Origin: Rathayibacter sp. VKM Ac-2804
Lineage (GTDB): Bacteria > Actinomycetota > Actinomycetes > Actinomycetales > Microbacteriaceae
Assembly: GCF_009866655.1 (NCBI RefSeq)
Contig: NZ_CP047420.1
Coordinates: 2,480,001-2,544,000 of the forward strand
Reading direction: 5' to 3'
Length of the DNA: 64,000 nucleotides
Below the pieces are notes generated by a model that was given only the letters and a program-made list of their open reading frames with translations, had not been told where the DNA came from and did no database searches. Positions 10,264 through 17,481 of the stretch are shown in pieces; position 1 is the stretch's first letter; each line of letters starts with the position of its first letter. The position numbers and the translations under genes are program-made.

Positions 10264-11157
10264 ATGGTCGAGCAGCGTCATCCGTGGTCCCGCTACGTCG
10301 CCCTGGGCGACTCCTTCACCGAGGGGATCGGCGATCCCGAGCCCTCCAGCCCCGGCGGTCACCGCGGGTGGGCCGACCGCGTCGCGGAGGTGCTCGGCAG
10401 TCAGAACGACGATTTCGCCTACGCGAACCTGGCGGTGCGCGGCCGGCTGCTGCAGCAGATCGTCGACGAGCAGATCGAGCCCGCCCTGGCGCTGCGCCCG
10501 GACCTGATCACCATCTCCGCGGGCGGCAACGACGTGATCCGCCCCGGCACCGACCCGGACGACATCGCCCGCCGCTTCGAGGAGGGCTTGGCCCGTCTGC
10601 GCTCCGACGGCGCGACGGTGGTGCTCTTCACCGGCGTCGACGTGAGCTTCTCCCCCGTCTTCGCGCGGATCCGCGGCAAGGTCGCGATCTTCAACGAGAA
10701 TCTGCGCGCGCTCGCCGAGCGCTACGACTGCATCGTCGCCGACCAGTGGTCGCTGCAGGAGATCCAGGACGTGCGGATGTGGGCGCCGGACCGCCTGCAC
10801 CTCAACCCGCACGGCCACCACGAGGTGGCGCGGATGGTGCTGAAGGCCCTCAACGTCGAGAACACCCTCCGCCCGTTCGCTCCCGAACCCGTGCCGACGC
10901 CGACCTGGCGCGCCGCCCGCCGCGAGGACGCGAAGTGGGCCCGCGAGTACCTCGTGCCCTGGGTGCTCCGCCGGGTGCGGCACCAGTCCTCCGGCGACTT
11001 CGTCACCGCGAAGCGGCCGGACGCCGGCCCGTACCTGCAGCGCCCGCCCGAGTCGATCCCCGGCACCTCCGTCCCCGGCAACGCGACCCCGGAGGAGGTC
11101 GCCGCCGACATCGCGACGGCCGGCGTCCGCATCGTCGTCGACGACGCCGACTCCTAG
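10264..11157 (+). CDS. SGNH/GDSL-family hydrolase
   Basis: A 297-residue esterase/lipase-type enzyme. Block I is YVALGDSFTEGIGD (nucleophile serine in GDSF, about residue 17), the oxyanion block is SAGGNDVI (about 89-96), and the catalytic Asp-His pair sits in WAPDRLHLNPHGHHEV (about 175-190). There is no signal peptide, so the enzyme is probably cytoplasmic. The substrate cannot be read from the sequence. The C-terminal about 80 residues beyond the catalytic domain are charged. The gene is single: divergent from the helicase and convergent with the carboxypeptidase, from which it is separated by the 35-bp tandem repeat array. Confidence 0.88.
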   Translation: MVEQRHPWSRYVALGDSFTEGIGDPEPSSPGGHRGWADRVAEVLGSQNDDFAYANLAVRGRLLQQIVDEQIEPALALRPDLITISAGGNDVIRPGTDPDDIARRFEEGLARLRSDGATVVLFTGVDVSFSPVFARIRGKVAIFNENLRALAERYDCIVADQWSLQEIQDVRMWAPDRLHLNPHGHHEVARMVLKALNVENTLRPFAPEPVPTPTWRAARREDAKWAREYLVPWVLRRVRHQSSGDFVTAKRPDAGPYLQRPPESIPGTSVPGNATPEEVAADIATAGVRIVVDDADS

Positions 11158-11163
11158 GCGACC

Positions 11164-11309
11164 CATGCTGGTCTGCAGCCGCGCAGCGGCGCCCCTTCAT
11201 GCTGGTCGAGCAGCCGCGCAGCGGCGCCCCTTCATGCTGGTCGAGTAGCCGCGCAGCGGCGCACCTTCATGCTGGTCGAGTAGCCGCGCAGCGGCGTATC
11301 GAGACCCGC
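11164..11309. repeat. Tandem array of four 34-35 bp hairpin repeats (same family as the REPIN-like elements)
   Basis: Four copies begin at 11164, 11198, 11233 and 11268 with periods of 34, 35 and 35 bp. Each starts CATGCTGGTC and contains the stem-loop GCCGC-gca-GCGGC. Only the last copy keeps the full 3' end GTATCGAGACC. The array fills the gap between two converging genes (SGNH hydrolase and D-Ala-D-Ala carboxypeptidase). Expansion of the 5' part of one unit explains the pattern. Confidence 0.9.
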
Positions 11310-11322
11310 CCGCCCGGCAGTG

Positions 11323-12639
11323 CTACCCGAAGAGCTCGCCCGGGTTCGTCACGCGCCAGCCGAACCCCGGGTCCTCGATCGTCCCGTCCGCGACGAGCGG
11401 CACCGGGTACGCCTGCCCGTTGACGTCCACGTTCACGGTCCCGACCTCCTGCCCGTCCGCGACGACCTCGACCGGGTCGAGCGACACGGTCGTGGTGACG
11501 GTGGTCGCTCCCCAGACGAGCAGCGACTGCGCCTCGCTGCTCTCGGCGACCGCCGACTCCCCCCACGCGCTGGTGTAGCTGCCGAAGTCCTGCCCCTCCT
11601 CCGTCAGCGTCACCGTCCGGAAGCCCGCCTCGACGGTCGGGATGAGCGTCAGGACGTCCGCCGCGAGCTGCGGGTGCGTCCGCGCTCCCACCACGACGCC
11701 GACCATCGTGACCGGCCGGCCCTCGGCCGTCGCGTCGAGCGAGAACAGCAGGCACGCGCCGGCCTCGTCGGTCGTGCCGGTCTTGATCCCGTCCACGCTG
11801 GCCTGCCCGAGGAGCGTGTTCGTGTTCTCGACCGTCCCCACTCCCGGGATGACCGCGGACGGCAGGGCGACGATCGGCGCGAGCACCGGGTCGCCGATCA
11901 GCAGCTCGCCGAGCACCACCATCTCGAGGGTCGTGCTGACGGTCGCCGGCGACAGCCCGCTGGTGTCCGCCACCACCGTGCCGGTGAGCCCGCGCTCGTC
12001 CAGCCAGGTGCGCGCGGCGGCGAGATAGCCCTGCTCCGAGCCGAAGGCCCAGACGGCCAGCGACTTCGCGTAGTTGTTGGCGGAGGGCAGCATCAGCACG
12101 GTCAGCGCCTCGCGCTCCGTGAGCTCCAGCCCGGCCGACACCGGAGCGACCGAGCCGTTCTCGGCGACGGACGCGTTGTAGTAGCCGACGTCGGTGCTCG
12201 TGAACGCGATCGTCTCGCCGTCCGTCCCCTCCGCGATCGGCTTCGCCGACAGCACCACCAGCGCCGTGACGACCTTCGCGATGCTGCCGATCGGCAGCTG
12301 CCCGGTCGAGCCGTAGGTGGAGAGCATCCCGCCGTCCGCCGGCCCCTGTACGCCCACCGCCGAGATCGCCCCGGCGCCGTAGGCCGGCCAGGCGACGGCG
12401 GGCGCGTCGATCACCGTGGGCGGCGTCTCCTGGACGACCGCCGTCGCGACGGGCAGCTCGGCACCGGCCGCGTTCGCGGCGTACGCGCCGCTCGCGCTGA
12501 CGAGCACCGCCGCGAGGACCACGCCGATCACGGCGAGCGGACGCGGGCGGCGACGCCGGGGAGCCTCGGGCGCGGGCGCAGCCGTGACGCTGCCCACGAC
12601 GTCGATCGGCGAGCGGTCGGGGCGCGTCGGAGAAGTCAC
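11323..12639 (-). CDS. D-alanyl-D-alanine carboxypeptidase (penicillin-binding protein, S11-like), membrane-anchored
   Basis: A 438-residue PBP of the DacA/S11 type that trims the terminal D-Ala of peptidoglycan stem peptides outside the membrane. An arginine-rich cytoplasmic start (residues 28-34) and a single hydrophobic segment (about 35-56) anchor it. Active-site motifs are S119-I-A-K122, S186-A-N188 and K286-T-G. The C-terminal about 100 residues (VEVVADGQEVGTVNVDVNG) form the beta-rich domain usual for the family. The start GTG at 12639 has no Shine-Dalgarno but has TACGAT exactly 6 nt upstream, which supports a leaderless mRNA. The gene stands alone. Confidence 0.9.
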   Translation of the reverse strand: MTSPTRPDRSPIDVVGSVTAAPAPEAPRRRRPRPLAVIGVVLAAVLVSASGAYAANAAGAELPVATAVVQETPPTVIDAPAVAWPAYGAGAISAVGVQGPADGGMLSTYGSTGQLPIGSIAKVVTALVVLSAKPIAEGTDGETIAFTSTDVGYYNASVAENGSVAPVSAGLELTEREALTVLMLPSANNYAKSLAVWAFGSEQGYLAAARTWLDERGLTGTVVADTSGLSPATVSTTLEMVVLGELLIGDPVLAPIVALPSAVIPGVGTVENTNTLLGQASVDGIKTGTTDEAGACLLFSLDATAEGRPVTMVGVVVGARTHPQLAADVLTLIPTVEAGFRTVTLTEEGQDFGSYTSAWGESAVAESSEAQSLLVWGATTVTTTVSLDPVEVVADGQEVGTVNVDVNGQAYPVPLVADGTIEDPGFGWRVTNPGELFG

Positions 12640-12645
12640 CCGGTC

Positions 12646-12651
12646 ATCGTA
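12646..12651 (-). promoter_or_regulatory. Putative -10 box of the D-Ala-D-Ala carboxypeptidase gene
   Basis: TACGAT on the minus strand, 6 nt before the GTG start at 12639; no Shine-Dalgarno is present between them. Confidence 0.45.
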
Positions 12652-12745
12652 GGCGGACCCCCGCCGGACCCCGAGGAGGCGGCGCGGGGCGGCCGCCCGC
12701 CGTTCCGCGCCGGACGTTCGGAGCAGACGGCTCGGCGCCCGCGGC

Positions 12746-13555
12746 TCAGCGCCCGCGCGTCAGCGCCCAGAGCGCGACGGCGCTCGCCGAGGCCACGTTC
12801 AGCGAGTCGACCCCGTGCAGCATCGGGATCGTCACCACGGTGTCGGCCGCGTCCAGCGCCGCCCGGCTCAGCCCGTCCCCCTCCGCGCCCAGCACGATCG
12901 CCACGCGCTCGGGCCGCGAGGCCGCGTACTCGTCCAGCGGCACCGCGTCCGGCGCGAGCGCCAGCGCGGCGACCGAGAACCCCGCGGCGAGCAGCTCGGT
13001 CTGCGCCGGCCCCCACTCCGGGATCCGCGTCCACGGCACCTGCAGCACCGTGCCCATGCTCACCCGCACGCTCCGCCGGTAGAGCGGGTCCGCGCAGCGC
13101 GGGCTCACCAGCACCGCGTCGGCCCCCATCCCGGCCGCCGCGCGGAAGACGGCGCCGACGTTCGTGTGGTCGACGAGGTCCTCGAGGATGACGACGAGCC
13201 GCGCGTCCTCGAGCAGCGACGCCATCGACGGCAGTTCCGGACGCCGCATCGACGCGAGCGCCCCGCGGTGCAGGTGGAACCCGGTCAGCTCCTCGATCAT
13301 CGCGTCCGGCCCGACGAACACCGGCACGTCCGGGAAGCGCTCGAGCACCGCCGCCGCGTCCGGCAGCCGTTTCTCCTGCACCAGCACCGACTTCGGCACG
13401 TGCCCGGCGTCGAGCGCGCGGACGATCACCTTCGACGACTCCGCGATGTAGAGGCCGCCCTCGGGCTCGAGCACCCGGCGCAGCGCCACGTCGGTCAGGC
13501 GGTGGTAGTCGGCCAGGAGCGGGTGGTCGAGGTCCTCGATGTGCACGATCGGCAT
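12746..13555 (-). CDS. SpoU/TrmH-family RNA 2'-O-methyltransferase
   Basis: A 269-residue SPOUT methyltransferase using S-adenosylmethionine to methylate a ribose in tRNA or 23S rRNA. An N-terminal substrate-binding domain (about 1-110) leads to the knotted catalytic domain with motif 1 DHTNVGAVFRAAAGMGADAVL, motif 2 VAIVLGAEGDGLS and motif 3 IPMLHGVDSLNVASASAVAL. The exact target base cannot be told from the sequence. The ATG at 13555 is preceded by TAGGGT at a spacing of 6 nt, again a leaderless layout. It is divergent from the sirtuin gene, sharing a 78-bp promoter region. Confidence 0.9.
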   Translation of the reverse strand: MPIVHIEDLDHPLLADYHRLTDVALRRVLEPEGGLYIAESSKVIVRALDAGHVPKSVLVQEKRLPDAAAVLERFPDVPVFVGPDAMIEELTGFHLHRGALASMRRPELPSMASLLEDARLVVILEDLVDHTNVGAVFRAAAGMGADAVLVSPRCADPLYRRSVRVSMGTVLQVPWTRIPEWGPAQTELLAAGFSVAALALAPDAVPLDEYAASRPERVAIVLGAEGDGLSRAALDAADTVVTIPMLHGVDSLNVASASAVALWALTRGR

Positions 13556-13561
13556 CCCGGA

Positions 13562-13567
13562 ACCCTA
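13562..13567 (-). promoter_or_regulatory. Putative -10 box of the TrmH-family gene
   Basis: TAGGGT on the minus strand, 6 nt before the ATG at 13555. Confidence 0.35.
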
Positions 13568-13582
13568 GGGCACGGCGCGGTC

Positions 13583-13588
13583 TAAACT
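13583..13588 (+). promoter_or_regulatory. Putative -10 box of the sirtuin gene
   Basis: TAAACT on the plus strand, about 45 nt before the ATG at 13634; it would give a leader of roughly 40 nt that contains the GGGAGG ribosome binding site. Confidence 0.35.
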
Positions 13589-13633
13589 GGCCGATGGAGT
13601 GCCCGCGTGCGCGGGTGTCCGAGGGAGGCGTGG

Positions 13634-14590
13634 ATGGAGTCGGGTCCGACACCGATCGCCGACGGCAGCAGTGCCGATCAGGCCGACGGCCGCAGCGCCG
13701 ATCAGGCCGACGGCCGCAGTGCCGATCAGGCCGACGAGCAGCAGGCCGATCTGCAGCGGGCCGACGAGCAGCGCTCCGCCGCCCTCGACCGCACCGTCGA
13801 GCTCCTGGCCGGCCGCCGCATCGCCGCCGTCACCGGCGCGGGCGTCAGCACCGACTCCGGCATCCCCGACTACCGGGGCGCGGGAGCGCCCGTCCGCAGT
13901 CCTATGACCTACTCCCAGTTCGTCGCCGACCCCGACTACCGCCGCCGCTACTGGGCCGGCAGCCAGCTCGGCTGGCGCCGCTTCACCGCCACGCTGCCGA
14001 ACGACGGGCACCGCGCCCTCGCCCGGCTCGAGGAGCGCGGCCTGCTCACCGGCGTCGTCACCCAGAACGTGGACGGCCTGCACGTGCGCGCCGGCTCGCA
14101 GCGCGTCGTCGACCTGCACGGCTCCGCCGACCGCGTCCGCTGCATGACCTGCGGTCAGTACTTCGCCCGCGACGCGATCGCCGAGCGCATCGAGGCGCTC
14201 AATCCCTGGCTCGACGACCCCGACATCTCCTCGCTCAACCCCGACGGCGACGCCGAGGTCCACGACGTCTCCGCGATGACGGTCCCGGAGTGCACGGTCT
14301 GCGGCGGGATCCTCAAGCCCGACATCGTCTTCTTCGGCGAGTTCATCCCGACCGAGCGGTTCGAGGAGGCGCGCGCGATCGTCGCGAGCGCCGACGCGCT
14401 GCTCGTGGCCGGCTCGTCCCTCATCGTCAACTCGGGCATCCGCTTCCTCGAGATCGCCCGGCGCGCGAAGATGCCGATCGTGATCGTCAACCGCGGCACC
14501 ACCAAGGGCGACTCGCGGGCCGGCATCAAGATCGACGGCGGCACGAGCGAGGTCCTCCGCGCCCTCGCCGAGCGCCTCCCGTCGCGCTGA
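13634..14590 (+). CDS. Sir2-family NAD-dependent protein deacylase (sirtuin) with repeat-bearing N-terminus
   Basis: A 318-residue sirtuin that removes acyl groups from lysines using NAD+. The NAD-binding motif TGAGVSTDSGIPDYRG is at 67-82, TQNVDGLH at 143-150, the catalytic histidine is H162 in DLHG, and the zinc site is C170/C173 and C220/C223. The ATG at 13634 has GGGAGG 5 nt upstream; an in-frame GTG at 13607 would add nine residues but has no such site. Residues 13-36 are three copies of SADQAD(G/E)(R/Q), an acidic, unstructured extension not found in ordinary sirtuins (see the repeat entry). The core is complete, so the enzyme should be active. Confidence 0.9.
   Translation: MESGPTPIADGSSADQADGRSADQADGRSADQADEQQADLQRADEQRSAALDRTVELLAGRRIAAVTGAGVSTDSGIPDYRGAGAPVRSPMTYSQFVADPDYRRRYWAGSQLGWRRFTATLPNDGHRALARLEERGLLTGVVTQNVDGLHVRAGSQRVVDLHGSADRVRCMTCGQYFARDAIAERIEALNPWLDDPDISSLNPDGDAEVHDVSAMTVPECTVCGGILKPDIVFFGEFIPTERFEEARAIVASADALLVAGSSLIVNSGIRFLEIARRAKMPIVIVNRGTTKGDSRAGIKIDGGTSEVLRALAERLPSR
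13670..13741 (+). repeat. Coding minisatellite: three 24-bp units in the sirtuin N-terminus
   Basis: Three near-identical 24-bp units (AGTGCCGATCAGGCCGACGG plus four bases) encode SADQADGR, SADQADGR and SADQADEQ. The first two unit boundaries differ by one silent base only (AGT/AGC), indicating recent duplication. The following codons (QADLQRADEQ) look like decayed further copies. Unit length is a multiple of three, so copy-number change would not break the frame. Confidence 0.9.
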
Positions 14591-14621
14591 CCCACCGCTC
14601 CCCCACCACCGAGAGGCCCTC

Positions 14622-15266
14622 GTGACCCAGCTGACCCTCGTCCGGCACGGCCAGACCGACTGGAACGCGGCCCGCCGCATCCAGGGCGCGAGCGACATCC
14701 CGCTCAACGACACCGGCCGCTCGCAGGCCCGGGCCGCCGCCCGGCTGCTGCGCGAGCGCGACTGGGACGTCGTCGTCGCCAGCCCGCTGCAGCGCGCCTA
14801 CGAGACGGGCGCCATCATCGCCCGCGGTCTCGGCCTGCCCGAGCCCGAGGTCGTCGAGGGCGTCGCCGAGCGCGCCTACGGCGAGGCCGAGGGCATGACC
14901 GGCGACGAGCTGCGCGAGCTCTTCCCCGGCGGCATCGAGGGCGCCCGCATCCCCGGCTGCGAGACCCGCGCCCAGGTCGTCGAGCGCGCCACGGCCGCGC
15001 TGCTCGAGATCGCCGAGCGCTTCCCGCAGCAGCGCGTGATCGTCGCGACGCACGGCGCCGTCATCGGCAGCCTGCTCCGCGCCCTCAGCGAGGACGCGCT
15101 GCCCGCCCAGGGCACGACCGTCGGCAACGGCTCGCGGCACGACTTCGCGATCGTCGACGGCGCCCTGCAGATCGTCGCGGTCGACGACTCGGGCGACGTG
15201 GTGGTCGTCGACGCCGACCTGCAGTCCGATCTCGACGACGTGCTCAGCCCGAGCGCACCCGCCTGA
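14622..15266 (+). CDS. Histidine phosphatase family protein (phosphoglycerate-mutase-like)
   Basis: A 214-residue branch-1 histidine phosphatase. The phosphohistidine motif is L6-V-R-H9-G-Q-T; R58, E84 and H144 (VATHGAVIG) complete the pocket. Lack of the mutase-specific insertions suggests a phosphatase of small phospho-metabolites rather than a glycolytic mutase; the substrate is unknown. GTG at 14622 is preceded by GAGAGG at good spacing. It follows the sirtuin by 31 bp on the same strand and is probably cotranscribed. The last 25 residues are very acidic. Confidence 0.88.
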   Translation: MTQLTLVRHGQTDWNAARRIQGASDIPLNDTGRSQARAAARLLRERDWDVVVASPLQRAYETGAIIARGLGLPEPEVVEGVAERAYGEAEGMTGDELRELFPGGIEGARIPGCETRAQVVERATAALLEIAERFPQQRVIVATHGAVIGSLLRALSEDALPAQGTTVGNGSRHDFAIVDGALQIVAVDDSGDVVVVDADLQSDLDDVLSPSAPA

Positions 15267-15314
15267 CGCGCCGGCTCGCGCTCGACCGGGCCGACCGGCG
15301 GGGACCGGCGCCTC

Positions 15315-16394
15315 TCAGCGCCCGACGCTCGTCAGCAGCTCCAGCAGCACCCGGGCCGAGTCGCGCCACGAGTACGCGGCCGCCCGCTTCCGCGCCTTCG
15401 CCGACAGCTCCCGCCAGCGCTCCGGGTCCTCGAGCGAGCGCACGCCCTCGGCGATGCCCTTCGCGCTCGAGGGATCCACGTAGACCGCGGCGTCGCCGCC
15501 GATCTCGCGGAAGATCGGGATGTCGCTGACGACGACCGGCGTGCCGAGCGCCATCGCCTCGACCAGCGGGATGCCGAAGCCCTCGTCCCGGCTCGCGGTC
15601 ACCAGCGCCGTGGCGCGCGCGAGCGCCTCGCGGTAGGAGGCGTCGTCCGCCCCCTGGTGGAAGACCAGCTTCGCCGTCGGCGCGAGCGAGCGGAGGGTCT
15701 CCACCGTCTCGTCGCTCGCCCGGCTCATCAGGTGCAGCTCGTAGTCGGGCAGCAGCCGCATGGCGCGCGCCAGCGACTCCACGTTCTTGTAGGGCATGAA
15801 CGAGCCCATGTAGACGAGCGAGCGCGCGTCGGAGCGGTCCGGCAGGGCCGCCGCGAGGGCCGCGCTCGCCTCGTCCGGCGCCGTCGCCGCATTCGGCACC
15901 ACGACGACCGGCCGGGTCGTCAGCCGGTGCGTGCGGAGCAGCCCGCGGGTCGTCTCCGACACCGTCACGATCGCGTCGGCGCGCTGCAGCAGGCGCCGCT
16001 GCGGCCACCATGCCAGGTGGTAGAGCCGCCAGAGCCCGCGCACCGGCAGCGGCAGATCGCGCGGCGGCGTGCGGTGGCGGTAGTAGATCAGGTCGTGCAC
16101 GGTGAGCACGAGCCGGTAGCGCCGCCCGAGCGAGCCCATCGTCTGCATCGGCGAGAAGACGACGTCGGGCCGCAGCCGGTTCACCAGCAGCGCCACGAAC
16201 GGCTCGAACGGCCCGGTCGGCGACGTCACGCGCTCCCACGGCAGATCCGGCAGCATCGCCAGCTGTCGACGATCGCTGATCAGCATCGTCACGTCGTGCA
16301 GCTTCGCCAGCTCCGTCACGATCTCGGCCGTGTAGCGGCTGATGCCGTCGTGGCGCTCGAGCCGGGTGTACCGGCAGTCGACGACGATCCTCAT
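15315..16394 (-). CDS. Glycosyltransferase family 4/1-type (mannosyltransferase-like)
   Basis: A 359-residue GT-B glycosyltransferase. The N-terminal domain opens MRIVVDCRYTRLERHDGISRYTAEIV, a form common in GT4 mannosyl- and rhamnosyltransferases; the C-terminal donor-binding domain carries the MGSFMPYKNVESL segment (about 215) and the EX7E-type motif in SRDEGFGIPLVEAMALG (about 285-300). The donor and acceptor cannot be predicted. No membrane segment is seen. The ATG at 16394 overlaps the stop of the upstream alpha/beta hydrolase by 4 nt (ATGA), so the two are translationally coupled. Convergent with the phosphatase gene. Confidence 0.87.
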   Translation of the reverse strand: MRIVVDCRYTRLERHDGISRYTAEIVTELAKLHDVTMLISDRRQLAMLPDLPWERVTSPTGPFEPFVALLVNRLRPDVVFSPMQTMGSLGRRYRLVLTVHDLIYYRHRTPPRDLPLPVRGLWRLYHLAWWPQRRLLQRADAIVTVSETTRGLLRTHRLTTRPVVVVPNAATAPDEASAALAAALPDRSDARSLVYMGSFMPYKNVESLARAMRLLPDYELHLMSRASDETVETLRSLAPTAKLVFHQGADDASYREALARATALVTASRDEGFGIPLVEAMALGTPVVVSDIPIFREIGGDAAVYVDPSSAKGIAEGVRSLEDPERWRELSAKARKRAAAYSWRDSARVLLELLTSVGR

Positions 16395-17302
16395 CGGTCG
16401 ATCCCCTCGTCCAGGGCCGCGCGGAGGACGGCGGCCGCCTCGTCCGGCGTCTCGTAGTGGATGAGGTGCCCGACCCCGTCGATCACGTGCAGGCGGCCGT
16501 GCGGCAGCGCCTCGAGCAGGCGGTACTGCGCGGAGAGCGGGGTGATGTCGTCCTGCGCCGCGGCGATCAGCAGCGTCGGCGCCGCGAGGCGCCCGGCGTA
16601 CTCGCTGACGTCGTGCGACACCGAGGCCTGGAACGCCTCCAGTACCGTGTCGCGCGAGGCGAAGGCGCTGAAGTAGCGGTCGTGCTGGTCGTGCACGAAG
16701 CGGCGCAGCGGCCCGTCCTTCGTCTTCACCATCGCGAGGCTCATCACCCGCACGATCAGCGGATCGCCGAGCAGTCGCAGCCCGAGCGGGCGGGGCAGCA
16801 CCGCGCCGAGGCGGTAGTAGAGCACCGCGAGCCGGGTCAGCACCCCGCGCGGCCCGGCCAGGGCCGGCGCGGCGATCGGATTGACCAGCACGAGCAGCGG
16901 CGTCTCCAGCCCGCCCGCGACGGCCGCCGCGGCGACGATCGAGCCGAAGGAGTGGCCGAGCACCACCGCGCGCCCGCGCAGCCCGAGCGCGTCGAGGAAC
17001 TCGCCGAGCCACGCCGCGTAGCCGTCGACGTCGTGCGCGTGCGCCGTCATCGGCGGCGAGGCGCCGAAGCCGGGCAGGTCGGGGGCGATCACCCGGGCGT
17101 CCGCGCCGCCCGCGAGCAGCCGCGCGATCACGGGCTCCAGCCCGTGGTGCTCGCCGCGGAATCCGTGCACCAGGACCAGCACGGTCCCGGCGTCGGGGTC
17201 GCCGTAGCTCCAGTAGGCGGTGGCGGCCCCGGCGACGTCGACGGCGCTCTCGCTGATGGCGAGTCGCCCGAGGTCGGCGGCGTAGGGGGAGGCTATGGTC
17301 AT
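16391..17302 (-). CDS. Alpha/beta-fold hydrolase
   Basis: A 303-residue alpha/beta hydrolase. The oxyanion region is LVLVHGFRG (about 43-50), the nucleophile S118 sits in VLGHSFGS, the acid is probably an aspartate of IAAAQDDITPL, and the catalytic histidine is in DGVGHLIHYETP. There is a lid-like helical insertion after S118. The ATG at 17302 is preferred: a -10-like TACGAT at 17313-17318 overlaps the alternative ATG at 17314, which would therefore lie upstream of the transcript start. It forms a two-gene unit with the glycosyltransferase (4-nt overlap), which hints at one pathway for a glycosylated, possibly acylated product; the substrate is unknown. Confidence 0.85.
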   Translation of the reverse strand: MTIASPYAADLGRLAISESAVDVAGAATAYWSYGDPDAGTVLVLVHGFRGEHHGLEPVIARLLAGGADARVIAPDLPGFGASPPMTAHAHDVDGYAAWLGEFLDALGLRGRAVVLGHSFGSIVAAAAVAGGLETPLLVLVNPIAAPALAGPRGVLTRLAVLYYRLGAVLPRPLGLRLLGDPLIVRVMSLAMVKTKDGPLRRFVHDQHDRYFSAFASRDTVLEAFQASVSHDVSEYAGRLAAPTLLIAAAQDDITPLSAQYRLLEALPHGRLHVIDGVGHLIHYETPDEAAAVLRAALDEGIDR

Positions 17303-17481
17303 GACGGTCCCCATCGTAGGGAAAGCCCGTCGAACTTCCCGCCGCAACGCCTTGCGGGCCCTCGATCCGAGCCGCAAGCATGAAGGCGCGTTCGCGCGCG
17401 ACGCACCGCCCGTCCCCCGTCCTCCGCTCCGATCCCGGTGCGGCGCCGGTCACCCGCTCAGGCAGCAGCAGAAGGAGCACC

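Noticed and set aside
11164..11309. CRISPR-like array (four regular repeats)
   Set aside because: The 34-35 bp units are directly adjacent with no unique spacers, contain a strong internal hairpin, and match the dispersed repeats elsewhere in the window; no cas genes are near.
13607..13633. Earlier GTG start (13607) for the sirtuin
   Set aside because: The ATG at 13634 has GGGAGG at ideal spacing; the nine extra residues overlap that site and are not sirtuin-like.
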